DNA of 64,000 bases from Alcaligenes faecalis (GCF_005311025.1 NZ_CP031747.1:3943870-4007869), one strand, 5' to 3'. Positions 11,249 to 21,180 are shown, numbered from the stretch's first letter. Translations and numbers: made by a program. Notes: generated by a model from the letters alone, not told the origin.

Positions 11249-11902
11249 TCAGGCCAAAGCACTGACGTCCAGCGGGACGCCTGTCTTGGACTGAATGTAC
11301 TCAAGGCTGACTTCTGGTGCCAACTCAAGCAACTTTAAACCATTTTCCGTCACTTCCATCACCCCCAGATCGGTAATGATGAGGTCAACTACCCCCACGC
11401 CAGTCAGGGGCAAGGTGCAAGAAGGCAGAATTTTCAGGTCTTCTGTGCCGTCTTTCTTGGTGGCCACGTGTTCCATCAGAACCACGACACGGCCAACGCC
11501 TGCGACCAGGTCCATGGCACCCCCCATACCCTTGATCATCTTGCCGGGGATCATCCAGTTGGCCAGATCACCCTTTTCCGACACCTGCATGGCACCCAGA
11601 ATCGCGATATTGATCTTGCCGCCGCGAATCATGGCAAACGAGTCTGCCGAGGAAAAGATGGACGAACCGGGCAAGGTGGTGATGGTTTGCTTGCCTGCGT
11701 TGATCAGGTCAGCATCAATCTTGTCTTCGGTCGGAAAGGGGCCGATACCCAGCAAACCGTTTTCCGACTGCAGCCAGACCTCAATGCCTTCGGGCACGTG
11801 GTTGGCAACCAGCGTAGGCAAACCGATACCCAGGTTGACGTAAAAGCCGTCCTGAAGCTCCAGAGCGGCGCGTGCCGCCATTTGATCTCTATTCCAAGCC
11901 AT
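11249..11902 (-). CDS. scoB: 3-oxoacid CoA-transferase subunit B
   Basis: 217-residue beta subunit of succinyl-CoA:3-ketoacid (acetoacetate) CoA-transferase, which activates acetoacetate using succinyl-CoA. The catalytic glutamate lies in SENGLLG (about 46-52), the residue that forms the glutamyl-CoA thioester in this family. Other family segments are [35 protein letters not shown] and LPLTG. It starts 19 nt after the scoA stop. The close relative AtoA cannot be excluded from sequence alone. A terminator follows the gene. Confidence 0.92.
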   Translation of the reverse strand: MAWNRDQMAARAALELQDGFYVNLGIGLPTLVANHVPEGIEVWLQSENGLLGIGPFPTEDKIDADLINAGKQTITTLPGSSIFSSADSFAMIRGGKINIAILGAMQVSEKGDLANWMIPGKMIKGMGGAMDLVAGVGRVVVLMEHVATKKDGTEDLKILPSCTLPLTGVGVVDLIITDLGVMEVTENGLKLLELAPEVSLEYIQSKTGVPLDVSALA

Positions 11903-11921
11903 TATTATCTTGCCTCGCTAA

Positions 11922-12620
11922 TCAGGAAGAACGAACGGTACGCTGTTCAATGCGCTTTTCGGGCTGGGCATTGAGCACGATACGGTGCACGTAAATGCCG
12001 GGCAAATGCACATCATCCGGGTCCAGGCTGCCGGTCTCGACAATTTCCTCGACCTCGACAATGGTGATTTTTCCAGCCATGGCCACGTTCGGGTTGAAGT
12101 TGCGCGCGGTCTTGCGAAACACCAGGTTGCCGCTGCGGTCGGCCTTGTAGGCTTTGACCAGCGATACATCGGGCACCAGGGCCTCTTCCATCACGTATTG
12201 CTGACCATTGAACTCGCGGATTTCCTTACCGTCAGCCACGATAGTACCCACACCCGTTGCGGTAAAGAACGCAGGGATGCCTGCGCCACCGGCACGCAAC
12301 TTTTCAGCCAGTGTGCCCTGAGGAGTGAACTCCAGTTCCAGCTCGCCCGCCAGATACTGGCGCTCGAACTCCTTGTTTTCGCCCACATAGGAGGAAATCA
12401 TCTTGCGGATCTGGCGTGTTTCCAGCAACTGACCCAGACCAAAGCCATCCACCCCGGCATTATTGCTAATGCAGGTCAGGTTTTTGACTCCGCTATCGCG
12501 CAGCGCAGCAATCAGCGCTTCGGGAATTCCGCACAGGCCGAATCCACCTACAGCGACTGTCTGTCCGTCGGCAACGACCCCCTGCAACGCCTCCTTGGCG
12601 CTTGGATAGACTTTATTCAA
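11922..12620 (-). CDS. scoA: 3-oxoacid CoA-transferase subunit A (TTG start)
   Basis: 232-residue alpha subunit partnering ScoB. Family motifs are [17 protein letters not shown] (about 22-38), [36 protein letters not shown] and [11 protein letters not shown]. The frame can be extended to 12689, but the normal subunit begins [11 protein letters not shown]. That start corresponds to the TTG at 12620, which has GGAG 6 nt upstream, so a TTG start is proposed. It is co-transcribed with scoB; the hotdog thioesterase gene lies 122 nt upstream. Confidence 0.9.
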   Translation of the reverse strand: MNKVYPSAKEALQGVVADGQTVAVGGFGLCGIPEALIAALRDSGVKNLTCISNNAGVDGFGLGQLLETRQIRKMISSYVGENKEFERQYLAGELELEFTPQGTLAEKLRAGGAGIPAFFTATGVGTIVADGKEIREFNGQQYVMEEALVPDVSLVKAYKADRSGNLVFRKTARNFNPNVAMAGKITIVEVEEIVETGSLDPDDVHLPGIYVHRIVLNAQPEKRIEQRTVRSS

Positions 12621-12742
12621 TTGACTCTCCAATAACTCTTTAATTGGCCTAAACAGCAAACTTTGTCCAATAATGCCGCTATGCACCATACAGTGCTATC
12701 AGGCATTCTACGACTTGACTATGCTTTCCGTATACGTAAAGC

Positions 12743-13165
12743 TTAACCCTGAAAAACCGAGTGTATCTGTTTACGCTCATCTTCGGTCCAAGGTTGTGAG
12801 CCGCCTTGGGGGTTAATGGACACGAGCACACAGCGGCCACGTGCATAAATGACATCAGCTTGATTTGCGTCACATACAAAGACTTCCAACTCAATGCTGC
12901 TGCCACCGACTTTCAGCAATTTGTGCACAATCCGCACAGTGGCCGGATACAGGACCGAACGCAGGAAATCCAGGCTGGCGTGCGCCAGCACCCCGGTACG
13001 TGGAGAAGGTGGCACCATGCCCAGCTTCATCATTAACTGGACACGGGCTTCCTCGATGTAGCGAAAGTAGACCGTATTGTTAACATGATTCATGGCATCC
13101 AGATCGCCCCAGCGCACGGCAATATCAAAAGTGGCTCCTGCACCAGAATCTACTACTTGTGTCAT
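12743..13165 (-). CDS. Acyl-CoA thioesterase, 4HBT hotdog fold
   Basis: 140-residue YbgC/4-hydroxybenzoyl-CoA thioesterase-like hotdog protein that should hydrolyse an acyl-CoA thioester. The active-site segment WGDLDAMNHVNNTVYFRYIEEAR (about 19-41) contains the catalytic Asp of DAMNHVNN, and the later strands (LYPATVRIVHKL, IELEVFV, ARGRCVLV) fit the fold. It lies upstream of scoAB on the same strand and divergent from the ETF-QO gene. That grouping suggests fatty- or branched-acid CoA metabolism, but the substrate is unknown. Confidence 0.88.
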   Translation of the reverse strand: MTQVVDSGAGATFDIAVRWGDLDAMNHVNNTVYFRYIEEARVQLMMKLGMVPPSPRTGVLAHASLDFLRSVLYPATVRIVHKLLKVGGSSIELEVFVCDANQADVIYARGRCVLVSINPQGGSQPWTEDERKQIHSVFQG

Positions 13166-13347
13166 TACATGCTCTCCTTACTGATATTTACTGATGAAGC
13201 CGGAAGCCAAGGGGCACTGCCTCTGGCCTCTGAACTCAAAACGGGATTGCTCAGACTACAATACAATCGACCGTACGCACAGTACACGAATTTCACCCGC
13301 CAACAATCAAGAACAAAGCGCTAAGCCGTAATAGGAGATCAGCAGCA

Positions 13348-14994
13348 ATGTCTGAACGTGAATCGATGGAATATGACGTTATTATCGTCGGCGCTGGCCC
13401 TGCAGGCCTGGCCACCGCGATACGTCTTAAACAGCTCGCCCAAGAAAAAGAACAAGAAATCAGCGTCTGTGTCCTGGAAAAAGGCGCTGAAGTGGGTGCC
13501 CATATCCTGTCAGGCGCTGTCATGGACACGCGCGCCCTGGACGAGCTGCTGCCAGACTGGAAAGCGCAAGGCGCTCCTATTTCGGTAGAAGTGACTGAAG
13601 ACAAATTCCTTTTCCTGACCGAAAAAGGCGCACGCAGCACCCCGATGTGGTTGCTGCCTGACTGTTTTAAAAACCATGGCAATTACATTGTTCGCCTGGG
13701 CAATGTCGTGCAATGGATGGGTGAACAGGCCGAGGCCCTGGGCGTGGATATTTTCCCCGGCTTTGCCGCTGCCCACATTCTGTATGACGACAACGGCGCG
13801 GTCCGTGGCGTCCTGACGGGCGATATGGGTGTGGCCCGTGACGGCACGCACACCGCCCACTATCAACCCGGCATGGAACTGCTGGCGTCCTACACCATTT
13901 TTGCCGAAGGTTCGCGTGGCCACCTGGGCCGTGAGCTGACCGAGCGTTTCAAGCTGGACGAGTCCCGCAATGCCCAAAGCTACGGCATTGGCATTAAAGA
14001 ATTGTGGGAAGTAGACCCCTCCCAATCGCAGCCCGGCCTGGTGATCCACACCGCTGGCTGGCCACTGGATTCGGACACCTACGGCGGCTCTTTCCTGTAC
14101 CACCTGGATAACAATCTGGTCATGGTCGGGATGGTAGTCGGTCTGGATTACGCCAACCCCTGGCTGTCTCCCTTTGAAGAATTTCAGCGCTACAAAACCC
14201 ACCCTGCCCTGCGCGCCACGTTTGAAGGTGGCAAGCGCATTGCTTACGGGGCTCGCTCCCTGACCGCCGGTGGTTTGCTGGCATTACCCAAGCTCAGCTT
14301 CCCCGGTGGTGCTTTGGTCGGTTGTGATGCCGGTTTCCTGAATGCTTCACGCATCAAGGGTAGCCACGCTGCGATCAAATCCGGCTCCCTGGCCGCTGAA
14401 GCCGCTTTTGAAGCCTTGCAAGCCGGACGCAAGCAAGACGAGCTGTCACAATTTGCCGAAAAGTTCAAACAGTCCTGGCTGCATGAGGAGCTGAACAAGG
14501 CCCGCAACTTCAAGCAATGGTTCAAGAAAGGCCGCTCGATTGCATCCGTCATGACCTTTGTGGAGCAAGGCCTGTTCAAAGGAAAAATGCCTTGGACACT
14601 GCGCAACAACAAGCCTGACCACGCCTGTTTGCAGCCTGCAGCCGAATGCGCGCGTATCGACTACCCCAAGCCAGATGGCAAGATCACCTTCGATCGTCTC
14701 AGCTCCGTGTTTATTTCAAACACCAACCACGAAGAAGACGAACCTGTCCACCTGACGCTGAAAGATCCGTCCGTTCCTGTGGCGGTGAACCTGGCTCGCT
14801 ACGGTGGCCCCGAAGCCCGTTTCTGTCCGGCTGGCGTATACGAGTTCATCAAGACTGAAACCGGCGACGACAAGCTGCAGATCAATGCACAGAACTGCGT
14901 GCACTGCAAAACCTGTGACATCAAGGACCCCACCCAGAATATCGTCTGGGTTCCCCCGCAAGGCGGCGAAGGTCCGGTGTACAACGGCATGTAA
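13348..14994 (+). CDS. Electron transfer flavoprotein-ubiquinone oxidoreductase
   Basis: 548-residue membrane-associated flavoprotein passing electrons from reduced ETF (fed by acyl-CoA and other dehydrogenases) to ubiquinone. The FAD motif VIIVGAGPAGLATAIR is at about residues 12-27. A second FAD segment is LVGCDAGFLNASRIKGSHAAIKSG (about 325-348). The C-terminal 4Fe-4S site uses Cys of RFCPAGVYEF and the cluster CVHCKTCDIKDP (about 517-528). Length matches the family. It has AGGAG upstream. The etfAB genes are not adjacent. Two hairpins follow the gene. Confidence 0.96.
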   Translation: MSERESMEYDVIIVGAGPAGLATAIRLKQLAQEKEQEISVCVLEKGAEVGAHILSGAVMDTRALDELLPDWKAQGAPISVEVTEDKFLFLTEKGARSTPMWLLPDCFKNHGNYIVRLGNVVQWMGEQAEALGVDIFPGFAAAHILYDDNGAVRGVLTGDMGVARDGTHTAHYQPGMELLASYTIFAEGSRGHLGRELTERFKLDESRNAQSYGIGIKELWEVDPSQSQPGLVIHTAGWPLDSDTYGGSFLYHLDNNLVMVGMVVGLDYANPWLSPFEEFQRYKTHPALRATFEGGKRIAYGARSLTAGGLLALPKLSFPGGALVGCDAGFLNASRIKGSHAAIKSGSLAAEAAFEALQAGRKQDELSQFAEKFKQSWLHEELNKARNFKQWFKKGRSIASVMTFVEQGLFKGKMPWTLRNNKPDHACLQPAAECARIDYPKPDGKITFDRLSSVFISNTNHEEDEPVHLTLKDPSVPVAVNLARYGGPEARFCPAGVYEFIKTETGDDKLQINAQNCVHCKTCDIKDPTQNIVWVPPQGGEGPVYNGM

Positions 14995-15001
14995 AAACAA
15001 A

Positions 15002-15031
15002 TCTGGCCTTGGTGTCACCGCCAAGGCCAGA
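15002..15031 (+). other. Perfect 11-bp hairpin after ETF-QO gene
   Basis: TCTGGCCTTGG and CCAAGGCCAGA form a perfect stem around an 8-nt loop, starting 7 nt after the stop. It lacks a T run. It may protect the 3' end of the transcript or assist the terminator just downstream. Confidence 0.55.
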
Positions 15032-15044
15032 AGTATTAATGTCG

Positions 15045-15075
15045 AAAAAGCCCCCCCTCAGGGTGGCTTTTTTTT
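15045..15075. terminator. Bidirectional terminator
   Basis: AAAAAGCC..CCC / GGG.GGCTTTTT stem with a run of nine T on the plus strand. It ends the ETF-QO transcript and could also serve the convergent EamA gene. Confidence 0.85.
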
Positions 15076-15079
15076 TGCT

Positions 15080-16012
15080 CTATGACTTGCGAGATCGGCT
15101 GGGCCAGTTCACTACGAACAGCCCCAATAGAATCAGGCCTGTCCCCATTAACTCCAGTTGAGTTGGCCATTCGTCCAACAACAGCCAGGCCAGCAAAACA
15201 GTCAGTGCAGGCACGCCCAGACTGGACATCCCCGCCAAGGTCGCGCTGACACGACTGACTACCGCCATCCACAGCAGCCAACCTACCCCAGTTGCAATCA
15301 CGCCCAGGTACAGAACGCCACTGAACATCTGCCATTCCATCACGATAGGACGCTGGGAAATCAGAAAGCTCAAGGGCAGAACAATCACAATCCCCAGAAG
15401 ACACTGCCAGACTGTGGCATTGAGCAGCTCCACTCGATGACGCTCAAATAGCTGTTTGGAGAAAACCGCCCCCAAGGCCCAGCTCACGCCACTCAATGTC
15501 GCCAGAACCGAACCAAGTATGCCGCCCATTCCTTCCCAGGGCGCAATCAGAAGCATCAAGCCCAAAATCGCGGGCACCATACCCATTACGTGACGTTTCT
15601 GAGGTCGTTGCCCCAACATGGGCCAGGACAACAGCAGAATCCAGATTGGCATGGTGTAGGCCAGGGCCACCATCTTGCCTGCCCCACCGGCTTGCAAGGA
15701 AAACTGGCTAAGCAGTTGAAAGCCGGTAGTCTGGAAAATGGCAACACCCAGGCTCAGCTTCCATGGCGTAGGCCGTAAATGCCCGCCTTTAAGACGCAGC
15801 ACCAGCCATAAAAAAACAAATGCCACCGCATAGCGTGCTGCAATCAGATCCACTGGCCCGATGTAGACAGTCATCGCCTTCATCACGACCCAGCTCATGC
15901 CCCAGGTCAGTACCACCAAGCCCATCAGCGCCAAAGCGCCCCTGTCTGCCTGCTGTTCCCCGCTCAAACCTTTCCCCTTTTCTTTGAATTCATGGACCGA
16001 TGTTTTGGCCAC
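15080..16012 (-). CDS. EamA-family (DMT) transporter
   Basis: 310-residue inner-membrane protein with about ten hydrophobic helices arranged as two EamA repeats (about 28-150 and 165-305). Typical features are LTWGMSWVVMKAM in helix 1, ARYAVAFVFLWLVL in helix 2, and ALTVLLAWLLLDEWPTQLELMGTGLILLGLFVV at the end, the hallmark final pair of helices. It belongs to the drug/metabolite transporter superfamily; members export amino acids, metabolites or drugs and the substrate here is unknown. It is a lone gene converging on ETF-QO. Confidence 0.88.
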   Translation of the reverse strand: MAKTSVHEFKEKGKGLSGEQQADRGALALMGLVVLTWGMSWVVMKAMTVYIGPVDLIAARYAVAFVFLWLVLRLKGGHLRPTPWKLSLGVAIFQTTGFQLLSQFSLQAGGAGKMVALAYTMPIWILLLSWPMLGQRPQKRHVMGMVPAILGLMLLIAPWEGMGGILGSVLATLSGVSWALGAVFSKQLFERHRVELLNATVWQCLLGIVIVLPLSFLISQRPIVMEWQMFSGVLYLGVIATGVGWLLWMAVVSRVSATLAGMSSLGVPALTVLLAWLLLDEWPTQLELMGTGLILLGLFVVNWPSRSRKS

Positions 16013-16077
16013 GGACTCAATGCTAGGCTAATTCCACACTGCGCAGGTTTTCAGTAACAAAATAATCAGGAGAAATA

Positions 16078-16109
16078 AAAAAACCCTGGCTCTGCAAAGA
16101 AACCAGGGT
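16078..16109 (-). terminator. Terminator after acs
   Basis: Stem ACCCTGG / CCAGGGT with a 13-nt loop, followed on the minus strand by a run of eight T, lies about 23 nt after the acs stop. Confidence 0.85.
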
Positions 16110-16131
16110 CAAACAGGAACTACCAAAAAAA

Positions 16132-18117
16132 TTAGTGTGCTTCGGACAACTGATCCAGAATGGCCGGATTCTCCAGCGTGGATACGTCTTGGGTGATCGG
16201 CTCGTTATTGGCAACAAAGCGCAGCAAACGACGCATGATCTTGCCCGAACGTGTCTTGGGCAGGTTTTCACCAAAGCGGATCTCACGAGGCTTGGCGATA
16301 GGACCGATTTCCTTGCCTACCCAATTGCGCAGCTCAGTGGCAACCTTGTCGGCCTCTTCGCCGGAAGGCAGATCGCCATTCAGCACCACAAAGGCCACAA
16401 TGGCTTCACCTGTCGTTGGGTCAGGCTTGCCCACAACAGCGGCTTCAGCGACCAGCGGGTGTGCCACCAGAGCAGACTCCACTTCCATCGTGCCCAAGCG
16501 GTGACCCGAAACGTTCAGCACGTCGTCGATACGGCCCATGACCCAGAAGTAACCGTCAGTATCACGCTGTGCGCCGTCACCGGCCAGGTAATAGCCTTTC
16601 AGCTCGGGTGGGAAGTAGCTTTTCACGAAACGGTCTGGATCGCCCCAGATGGTGCGGATCATATTGGGCCAAGGCTTGCGAATGACCAGGAAACCGCCAT
16701 TGCCGCGTTCCGCTTCTTCACCCACCTCGTCCACAATGGCAACGTCCATGCCGGGGAACGGCAGGCCGCAGGAACCGGGTTTCAGGGGAGTGGCGCCAGG
16801 CAAGGGAGTAATGACGTGACCGCCGGTCTCCGTTTGCCACCAGGTATCCACAATGGGGCAACGCTCGCGGCCCACATTCTTGAAATACCACATCCAGGCT
16901 TCGGGGTTGATGGGTTCACCCACCGAACCGATGATGCGCAGGGTGTCCAGATTGTATTGCTTGGGGTGAATGGCCTCGTCCGCTTCGGCTGCCTTGGTCA
17001 AGGAGCGAATAGCGGTAGGTGCGGTGTAGAACACCGTCACGCCGTGGCGTTCAATCATGTTCCAGAAACGGCCGGCATCCGGATAGGTAGGCACGCCTTC
17101 AAACACAACCTGCGTCACGCCGGCAGCCAGAGGGCCGTAAGTAATGAAGGTGTGGCCTGTTACCCAACCGATATCGGCGGTACACCAGAACACATCGCTG
17201 TCCTTGGCATCGAAGGTCCACTGCACGCTCAGCATGGCACCCAGCAGATAACCTGCCGAGGAGTGCTGCACGCCTTTAGGTTTGCCCGTAGAGCCGGAGG
17301 TGTACAGAACAAACAGAGGGTGCTCTGCATTCACGGACACGGCTGGGCACTCGCTACCTTGACCTTTGACAGCATCTTCCCACCAAAGATCGCGACCTTC
17401 ATGCCAGGCAACGGGACCGCCCGTGCGCTTGTACACAATGACGTGACGCACGGCTTCGCAGTCACCGCCGCTCAGGGCTTCGTCAACTGCATTTTTCAGG
17501 GGGATGGCACGGCCACCACGACGCTGTTCGTCAGCGGTAATGACCAGGGAGGCACCCACGTCCACGGCACGTTCGTGCAGGCTCTTGGCCGAGAAACCAC
17601 CAAACACGACGGAGTGAGTAATACCCAAACGAGCACATGCTTGCATGGCCACAATGGCCTGCACCGACATGGGCATGTAGATCAGGGCACGTTCGCCCGT
17701 CTTGTAACCCAGGGCTTTCAAACCATTGGCAAACTGGCAAACCTGTTCATACAGTTCGCGGAAGGTCACTTTGGTGACTTCACCACCGTCGGCTTCAAAG
17801 ATCAGTGCAGTTTTGTTTTCAGTGGGGGTGCCAAGGTGCTTGTCCAGACAGTTGGCCGAGACGTTCAGCTCGCCATCATGGAACCACTTGTAAAACGGGG
17901 GCTTGCTGTCGTCCAGAACCTGGGTAAAAGGCTTGGTCCAGACCAGACGATCGCGGGCCAACTCCGCCCAGAAACCGGGGTTGTCCTGCTCGGCTTTCTG
18001 GCAAAGCTCCTGGTAGGCCGCCATGCCAGCAATGCTTGCTTCGCGTTCCAGTTTGGGGAACACGGGAAAGACTCGGCTTTCCGACAGGACGGATTCAATA
18101 GACGTTGGACCGCTCAT
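16132..18117 (-). CDS. acs: Acetyl-CoA synthetase (AMP-forming)
   Basis: 661-residue cytoplasmic ligase making acetyl-CoA from acetate, ATP and CoA through acetyl-AMP. The adenylation P-loop is [11 protein letters not shown] (about 270-280). WWQTETGGH (about 420) binds the adenylate, and hinge and [13 protein letters not shown] motifs follow. The C-terminal [11 protein letters not shown] (about 615-625) carries the lysine whose acetylation switches the enzyme off in the family. The frame opens 17 codons upstream, but the ATG at 18117 has AGGAG and gives the normal length. Confidence 0.97.
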   Translation of the reverse strand: MSGPTSIESVLSESRVFPVFPKLEREASIAGMAAYQELCQKAEQDNPGFWAELARDRLVWTKPFTQVLDDSKPPFYKWFHDGELNVSANCLDKHLGTPTENKTALIFEADGGEVTKVTFRELYEQVCQFANGLKALGYKTGERALIYMPMSVQAIVAMQACARLGITHSVVFGGFSAKSLHERAVDVGASLVITADEQRRGGRAIPLKNAVDEALSGGDCEAVRHVIVYKRTGGPVAWHEGRDLWWEDAVKGQGSECPAVSVNAEHPLFVLYTSGSTGKPKGVQHSSAGYLLGAMLSVQWTFDAKDSDVFWCTADIGWVTGHTFITYGPLAAGVTQVVFEGVPTYPDAGRFWNMIERHGVTVFYTAPTAIRSLTKAAEADEAIHPKQYNLDTLRIIGSVGEPINPEAWMWYFKNVGRERCPIVDTWWQTETGGHVITPLPGATPLKPGSCGLPFPGMDVAIVDEVGEEAERGNGGFLVIRKPWPNMIRTIWGDPDRFVKSYFPPELKGYYLAGDGAQRDTDGYFWVMGRIDDVLNVSGHRLGTMEVESALVAHPLVAEAAVVGKPDPTTGEAIVAFVVLNGDLPSGEEADKVATELRNWVGKEIGPIAKPREIRFGENLPKTRSGKIMRRLLRFVANNEPITQDVSTLENPAILDQLSEAH

Positions 18118-18214
18118 GGTGTTGGCTCCTTTATTTTCCAGATTTGGTGTTTTTTTTGGGCCACGCATGGGCAGCCCAGCTTAATTTTATATAAACGTAA
18201 CGCGCCTTACTTAC

Positions 18215-19531
18215 TCAATCCTGACAACTGAGATCGGCTTGATTCTTGGCCAAAATGCCGCGCTGAAAATTCAAACGCGACAGGATCAGCAGGCCCGCCA
18301 GAAAGAATAATCCCGTGCAGGCCAGAGCCAAGCGGTGGTTCCCGCCGCTTAGCCAAGTCACCAGACCGTAAGACAGCGGACCACATACTGCGGCCAGTTG
18401 AATGGCAAAGGTCCACAAGGCAAAAAACTCAGCCAGACGACTCTTGGGAGCCAGCAGTCCAACCATGGCTCGCCCTGCACTTTGGCTACTCCCTATGCAT
18501 AGCCCGGCGACGGCTGCCGCCGCCCAGAACCCGGCCAAGGAACGCGTGCTGACAGCAATTCCCACCATGACCAGCCACGCGCACAGCGTCAGTGCCAGAG
18601 CACGTCTATGGCCGATGCGATCCTGCACATGTCCAAACAACAAAGCCCCCACGGCAGCCGCAATATTGACGGTAAAGATCAGCGTCATGGTTTGCGCCAT
18701 GGTGAAACCCATGGCCTCGGTGGCGTACACCGCCGACAAAGTAATAATGACGGCAATCCCGGCTTGATAGGCAGCACCACATAACAACAAGGTGCGGAAA
18801 TCGGGAAAATGCTGATGCACATCACGCGCCGATGCAATCAGGCGCGACAACATGCCCTGCTGCTCTGCCCCGCTGGGTGCACTGCGTTCGCGCAGAAACA
18901 GAAAAGAAGGCAAGGCTGACAAGGCAAACAAGGCAGCCGTAATCAGGGCGATACCGGGCACATACTCTTGAGCCGTCCATCCTTGCGATGTCGCCCAGGT
19001 CAGAAAAGCCAGGGAAAGGCCCAAGGCCAACATGCCACCAAAATAACCAAAACCCCAGCCCCAACCGGAGACACGCCCCAAGGCGTCAGGCCGGGCAATT
19101 TCCGGCAAGAAAGCGCCGATGATGGACTCGCCTATGCAATAGCAATAATTGGATAAAGCGATAAAAACCAGGGCCCAGACAATGTCATTGGGACCGGCCC
19201 AATACAGCATCACGGTTGCCGACACACAGCCTATGGTGCTGCTGAACAAAAGTCGCCTTTTGCCTTGACGTGCATCGGCTTTTGCACCGAGCCCCGGCAT
19301 GGTCAACATGATGCTCAAATACGAAGCGGACAAGGCCAAGGTCCACGCCAAGGTAGCCCAGCTGCGGCCTTCGGCGACGACACCAACAAAATAGGCACTG
19401 TAAACACTGGTCAAAATGACGGTGGTGTAGCCAGAGTTTGCGAAATCATACATAGCCCAAGCCCACAACTCGCGCAGCCGTACTCCTTCGTTTAGGGCTT
19501 TCCCTAGGGCTTGTCCCATAAATCGCATCAT
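18215..19531 (-). CDS. MFS transporter, UMF1 (Atg22-like) family
   Basis: 438-residue inner-membrane protein with about twelve hydrophobic helices. The start ELWAWAMYDFANSGYTTVILTSVYSAYF (about 20-47) is characteristic of the UMF1 family (PF11700), named for yeast Atg22 vacuolar effluxers. GWGWGFGYFGGMLAL (about 156-170) is also typical. Bacterial substrates are not established. Two consecutive ATGs (19531 and 19528) follow AGGG. It lies 97 nt upstream of acs on the same strand; functional linkage is not evident. Confidence 0.87.
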   Translation of the reverse strand: MMRFMGQALGKALNEGVRLRELWAWAMYDFANSGYTTVILTSVYSAYFVGVVAEGRSWATLAWTLALSASYLSIMLTMPGLGAKADARQGKRRLLFSSTIGCVSATVMLYWAGPNDIVWALVFIALSNYCYCIGESIIGAFLPEIARPDALGRVSGWGWGFGYFGGMLALGLSLAFLTWATSQGWTAQEYVPGIALITAALFALSALPSFLFLRERSAPSGAEQQGMLSRLIASARDVHQHFPDFRTLLLCGAAYQAGIAVIITLSAVYATEAMGFTMAQTMTLIFTVNIAAAVGALLFGHVQDRIGHRRALALTLCAWLVMVGIAVSTRSLAGFWAAAAVAGLCIGSSQSAGRAMVGLLAPKSRLAEFFALWTFAIQLAAVCGPLSYGLVTWLSGGNHRLALACTGLFFLAGLLILSRLNFQRGILAKNQADLSCQD

Positions 19532-19865
19532 TCAATCCCTATAAACAGTAAAACTTCGCTCTATTTCGGCTAACTTTCAACAAGTCAGCAAGAACAGCAC
19601 TGGACCCATGCACAGGGCCTGAAAACCGCTGTCAGCCGCACTTTGCAACAGTATGATTCAATCGCAAAATACACTCCTACAATGCTTTACGGTGCAATTA
19701 TCATCCGGTACACTGCCAAACATTCAACGCACAGCAACGTCCGGCAAAGTATGGTGCTTTTAGCCATACTTACAGCCCTGATACCCATCAATTGCTGCTA
19801 ATTTCAGCAAAAATAGGCATCAAGGTTGTGCTGCTGCCCACCAAGTCCTTAAAAAAGCCCTGGTC
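19532..19865. other. Intergenic region between UMF1 and NlpC/P60 genes
   Basis: This 334-nt divergent region should carry both promoters. One clear element is a perfect 8-bp hairpin at 19747-19771, AAGTATGG / CCATACTT with a 9-nt loop, about 95 nt upstream of the lipoprotein start. No open frame or repeat was recognised. Confidence 0.4.
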
Positions 19866-20585
19866 ATGCCGCCACATTACCTGAATCCACCCGCACTTTT
19901 GCACATTACCTATCGCAGCGCCAAGTATCTTTTGTTAGCCGGCGCGCTCGCTCTGACAGGGTGTGCCACCACTGGAACTCAACAGTCCAGCCAGAACAAA
20001 GATCGTGCAGAACTGGATCACGGCTATTACGCCGACTACGAATTCCAGACCGAGTCCGACCCGCTGGGTACATATCTAGCTAACCGCGCTCGCAATGACA
20101 TCAATATTGCGTACAGCAGCGATCGTCGCCAAGGGCGCGTCGAAAGCCGCAGTAGCCAAGCTTCTTCCTCTACCCACGGCCTTGCCAACGCCGCCCTGAA
20201 CTTCCTGGGCGTGAAGTACAGTTTTGGTGGCGATGCTCCCAGCACTGGCTTTGATTGCAGCGGTTTGGTGTCCTACGTGGCTGAAAAGTCCCTGGGTCTG
20301 AAACTGCCCCGCCAATCCAAGGACATTGCCAAAGAAGGCACTTCGGTTAACCGTAGCGAGCTGCGCAAAGGTGACCTGGTCTTCTTCAATACTCGTGGCG
20401 CTCGTTTCTCTCACGTAGGCATTTACCTGGGTGATGACAAATTTGTCCACGCCCCTCGCACTGGCGCTGTTGTCCGCGTCGAGAGCATGGAAGTGGGTTA
20501 CTGGAAAAAACGCTATAACGGCGCACGCCGTCTGGCGGCTGCCGATACGCAGCAGTCCGAAGCTCGTTTGCGTAGCGTCAAATAA
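19866..20585 (+). CDS. NlpC/P60-family peptidoglycan hydrolase lipoprotein
   Basis: 239-residue secreted enzyme predicted to cut peptide bonds in peptidoglycan stems. A signal peptide with hydrophobic core YLLLAGALALTG ends in the lipobox LTGC (Cys at about residue 33), so it should be a membrane-anchored lipoprotein. After an ~80-residue polar linker the NlpC/P60 domain spans about 105-225. Its catalytic Cys is in FDCSGLVSYV (about 137), its His in SHVGIYLG (about 181) and a third polar residue in HAPRTG. The arrangement resembles E. coli Spr/MepS. A strong terminator follows. Confidence 0.93.
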   Translation: MPPHYLNPPALLHITYRSAKYLLLAGALALTGCATTGTQQSSQNKDRAELDHGYYADYEFQTESDPLGTYLANRARNDINIAYSSDRRQGRVESRSSQASSSTHGLANAALNFLGVKYSFGGDAPSTGFDCSGLVSYVAEKSLGLKLPRQSKDIAKEGTSVNRSELRKGDLVFFNTRGARFSHVGIYLGDDKFVHAPRTGAVVRVESMEVGYWKKRYNGARRLAAADTQQSEARLRSVK

Positions 20586-20615
20586 GACCGACCTGCTGCC
20601 AAACCGGCAGCACAC

Positions 20616-20651
20616 AAAAAAGCCACTGTTTCATAACAGTGGCTTTTTTTT
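20616..20651 (+). terminator. Rho-independent terminator after NlpC/P60 gene
   Basis: Perfect 10-bp stem AGCCACTGTT / AACAGTGGCT with loop TCAT, preceded by six A and followed by nine T. It can act in both directions and also serves the convergent DUF2325 gene. Confidence 0.93.
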
Positions 20652-20697
20652 AATCTGTAAAGATTCCTTCTTTGCCCCAGTAAGTCATGCCGCCAAT

Positions 20698-21045
20698 CTA
20701 GTGGCTCTTGGACTTACCGAGCGGACAAGATTCACAATAGCCGCATTGGGTTAAGGCTTGCTTCATGCTACAAACCGAGCGTCGGCAGGCAACTACTCGA
20801 ATACCGGACTTCAAGGCAGCAGCCCGGAAGGTTTTCATGACGTTGTGACCCAGGAAGTCGGTCAGCAAAATCAGCAAATCGGTGCCGGAAGGCAACTGCA
20901 GGGTTTTTTTCTGGTGGGCTGGATCACGCCCGCTAATATGATGTTTGATCGAGATATTGTGGATCTTGAGCAAGTCGGGAATGTTCCCCAGACGGTCTGC
21001 TCCAACCACGACTGCACTGACGTATTGAGACACAGGAAGCTCCAT
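20698..21045 (-). CDS. DUF2325 protein, predicted Fur-regulated
   Basis: 115-residue protein of the DUF2325 family, whose function is not established. The N-terminal half is Rossmann-like (YVSAVVVGADRLGNIPDLL, then GTDLLILLTDFLGHNVM). The C-terminal part carries five cysteines (CRRSVCSMKQAL and CGYCESCPLGK), suggesting metal or Fe-S binding. The start at 21045 lies only about 13 nt downstream of the expected transcription start and has no clear Shine-Dalgarno. A near-perfect Fur box overlaps its promoter, so expression should rise under iron limitation. No iron-uptake genes are adjacent. Confidence 0.85.
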   Translation of the reverse strand: MELPVSQYVSAVVVGADRLGNIPDLLKIHNISIKHHISGRDPAHQKKTLQLPSGTDLLILLTDFLGHNVMKTFRAAALKSGIRVVACRRSVCSMKQALTQCGYCESCPLGKSKSH

Positions 21046-21060
21046 TGGCTAAGAAAGTTG

Positions 21061-21079
21061 GATAATGATAATCATTCTT
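21061..21079 (-). promoter_or_regulatory. Fur box
   Basis: GATAATGATAATCATTCTT matches the 19-bp Fur consensus GATAATGATAATCATTATC at 17 of 19 positions. It covers the -10 region of the DUF2325 promoter, 16 nt from its start codon. Confidence 0.88.
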
Positions 21080-21093
21080 ATTATCATAGTCAA
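21065..21093 (-). promoter_or_regulatory. Sigma-70 promoter of the DUF2325 gene
   Basis: On the minus strand TTGACT and TATCAT are separated by exactly 17 nt. The -10 lies inside the Fur box, so bound Fur would block RNA polymerase. Confidence 0.75.
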
Positions 21094-21180
21094 TTGAGTC
21101 GATAGCTTGTTTCAATTTTTACTTATAGCCTTTGACCATAAGCTCTCACCTGCCCTGCCAAACCACGCCGACCGCACAAA

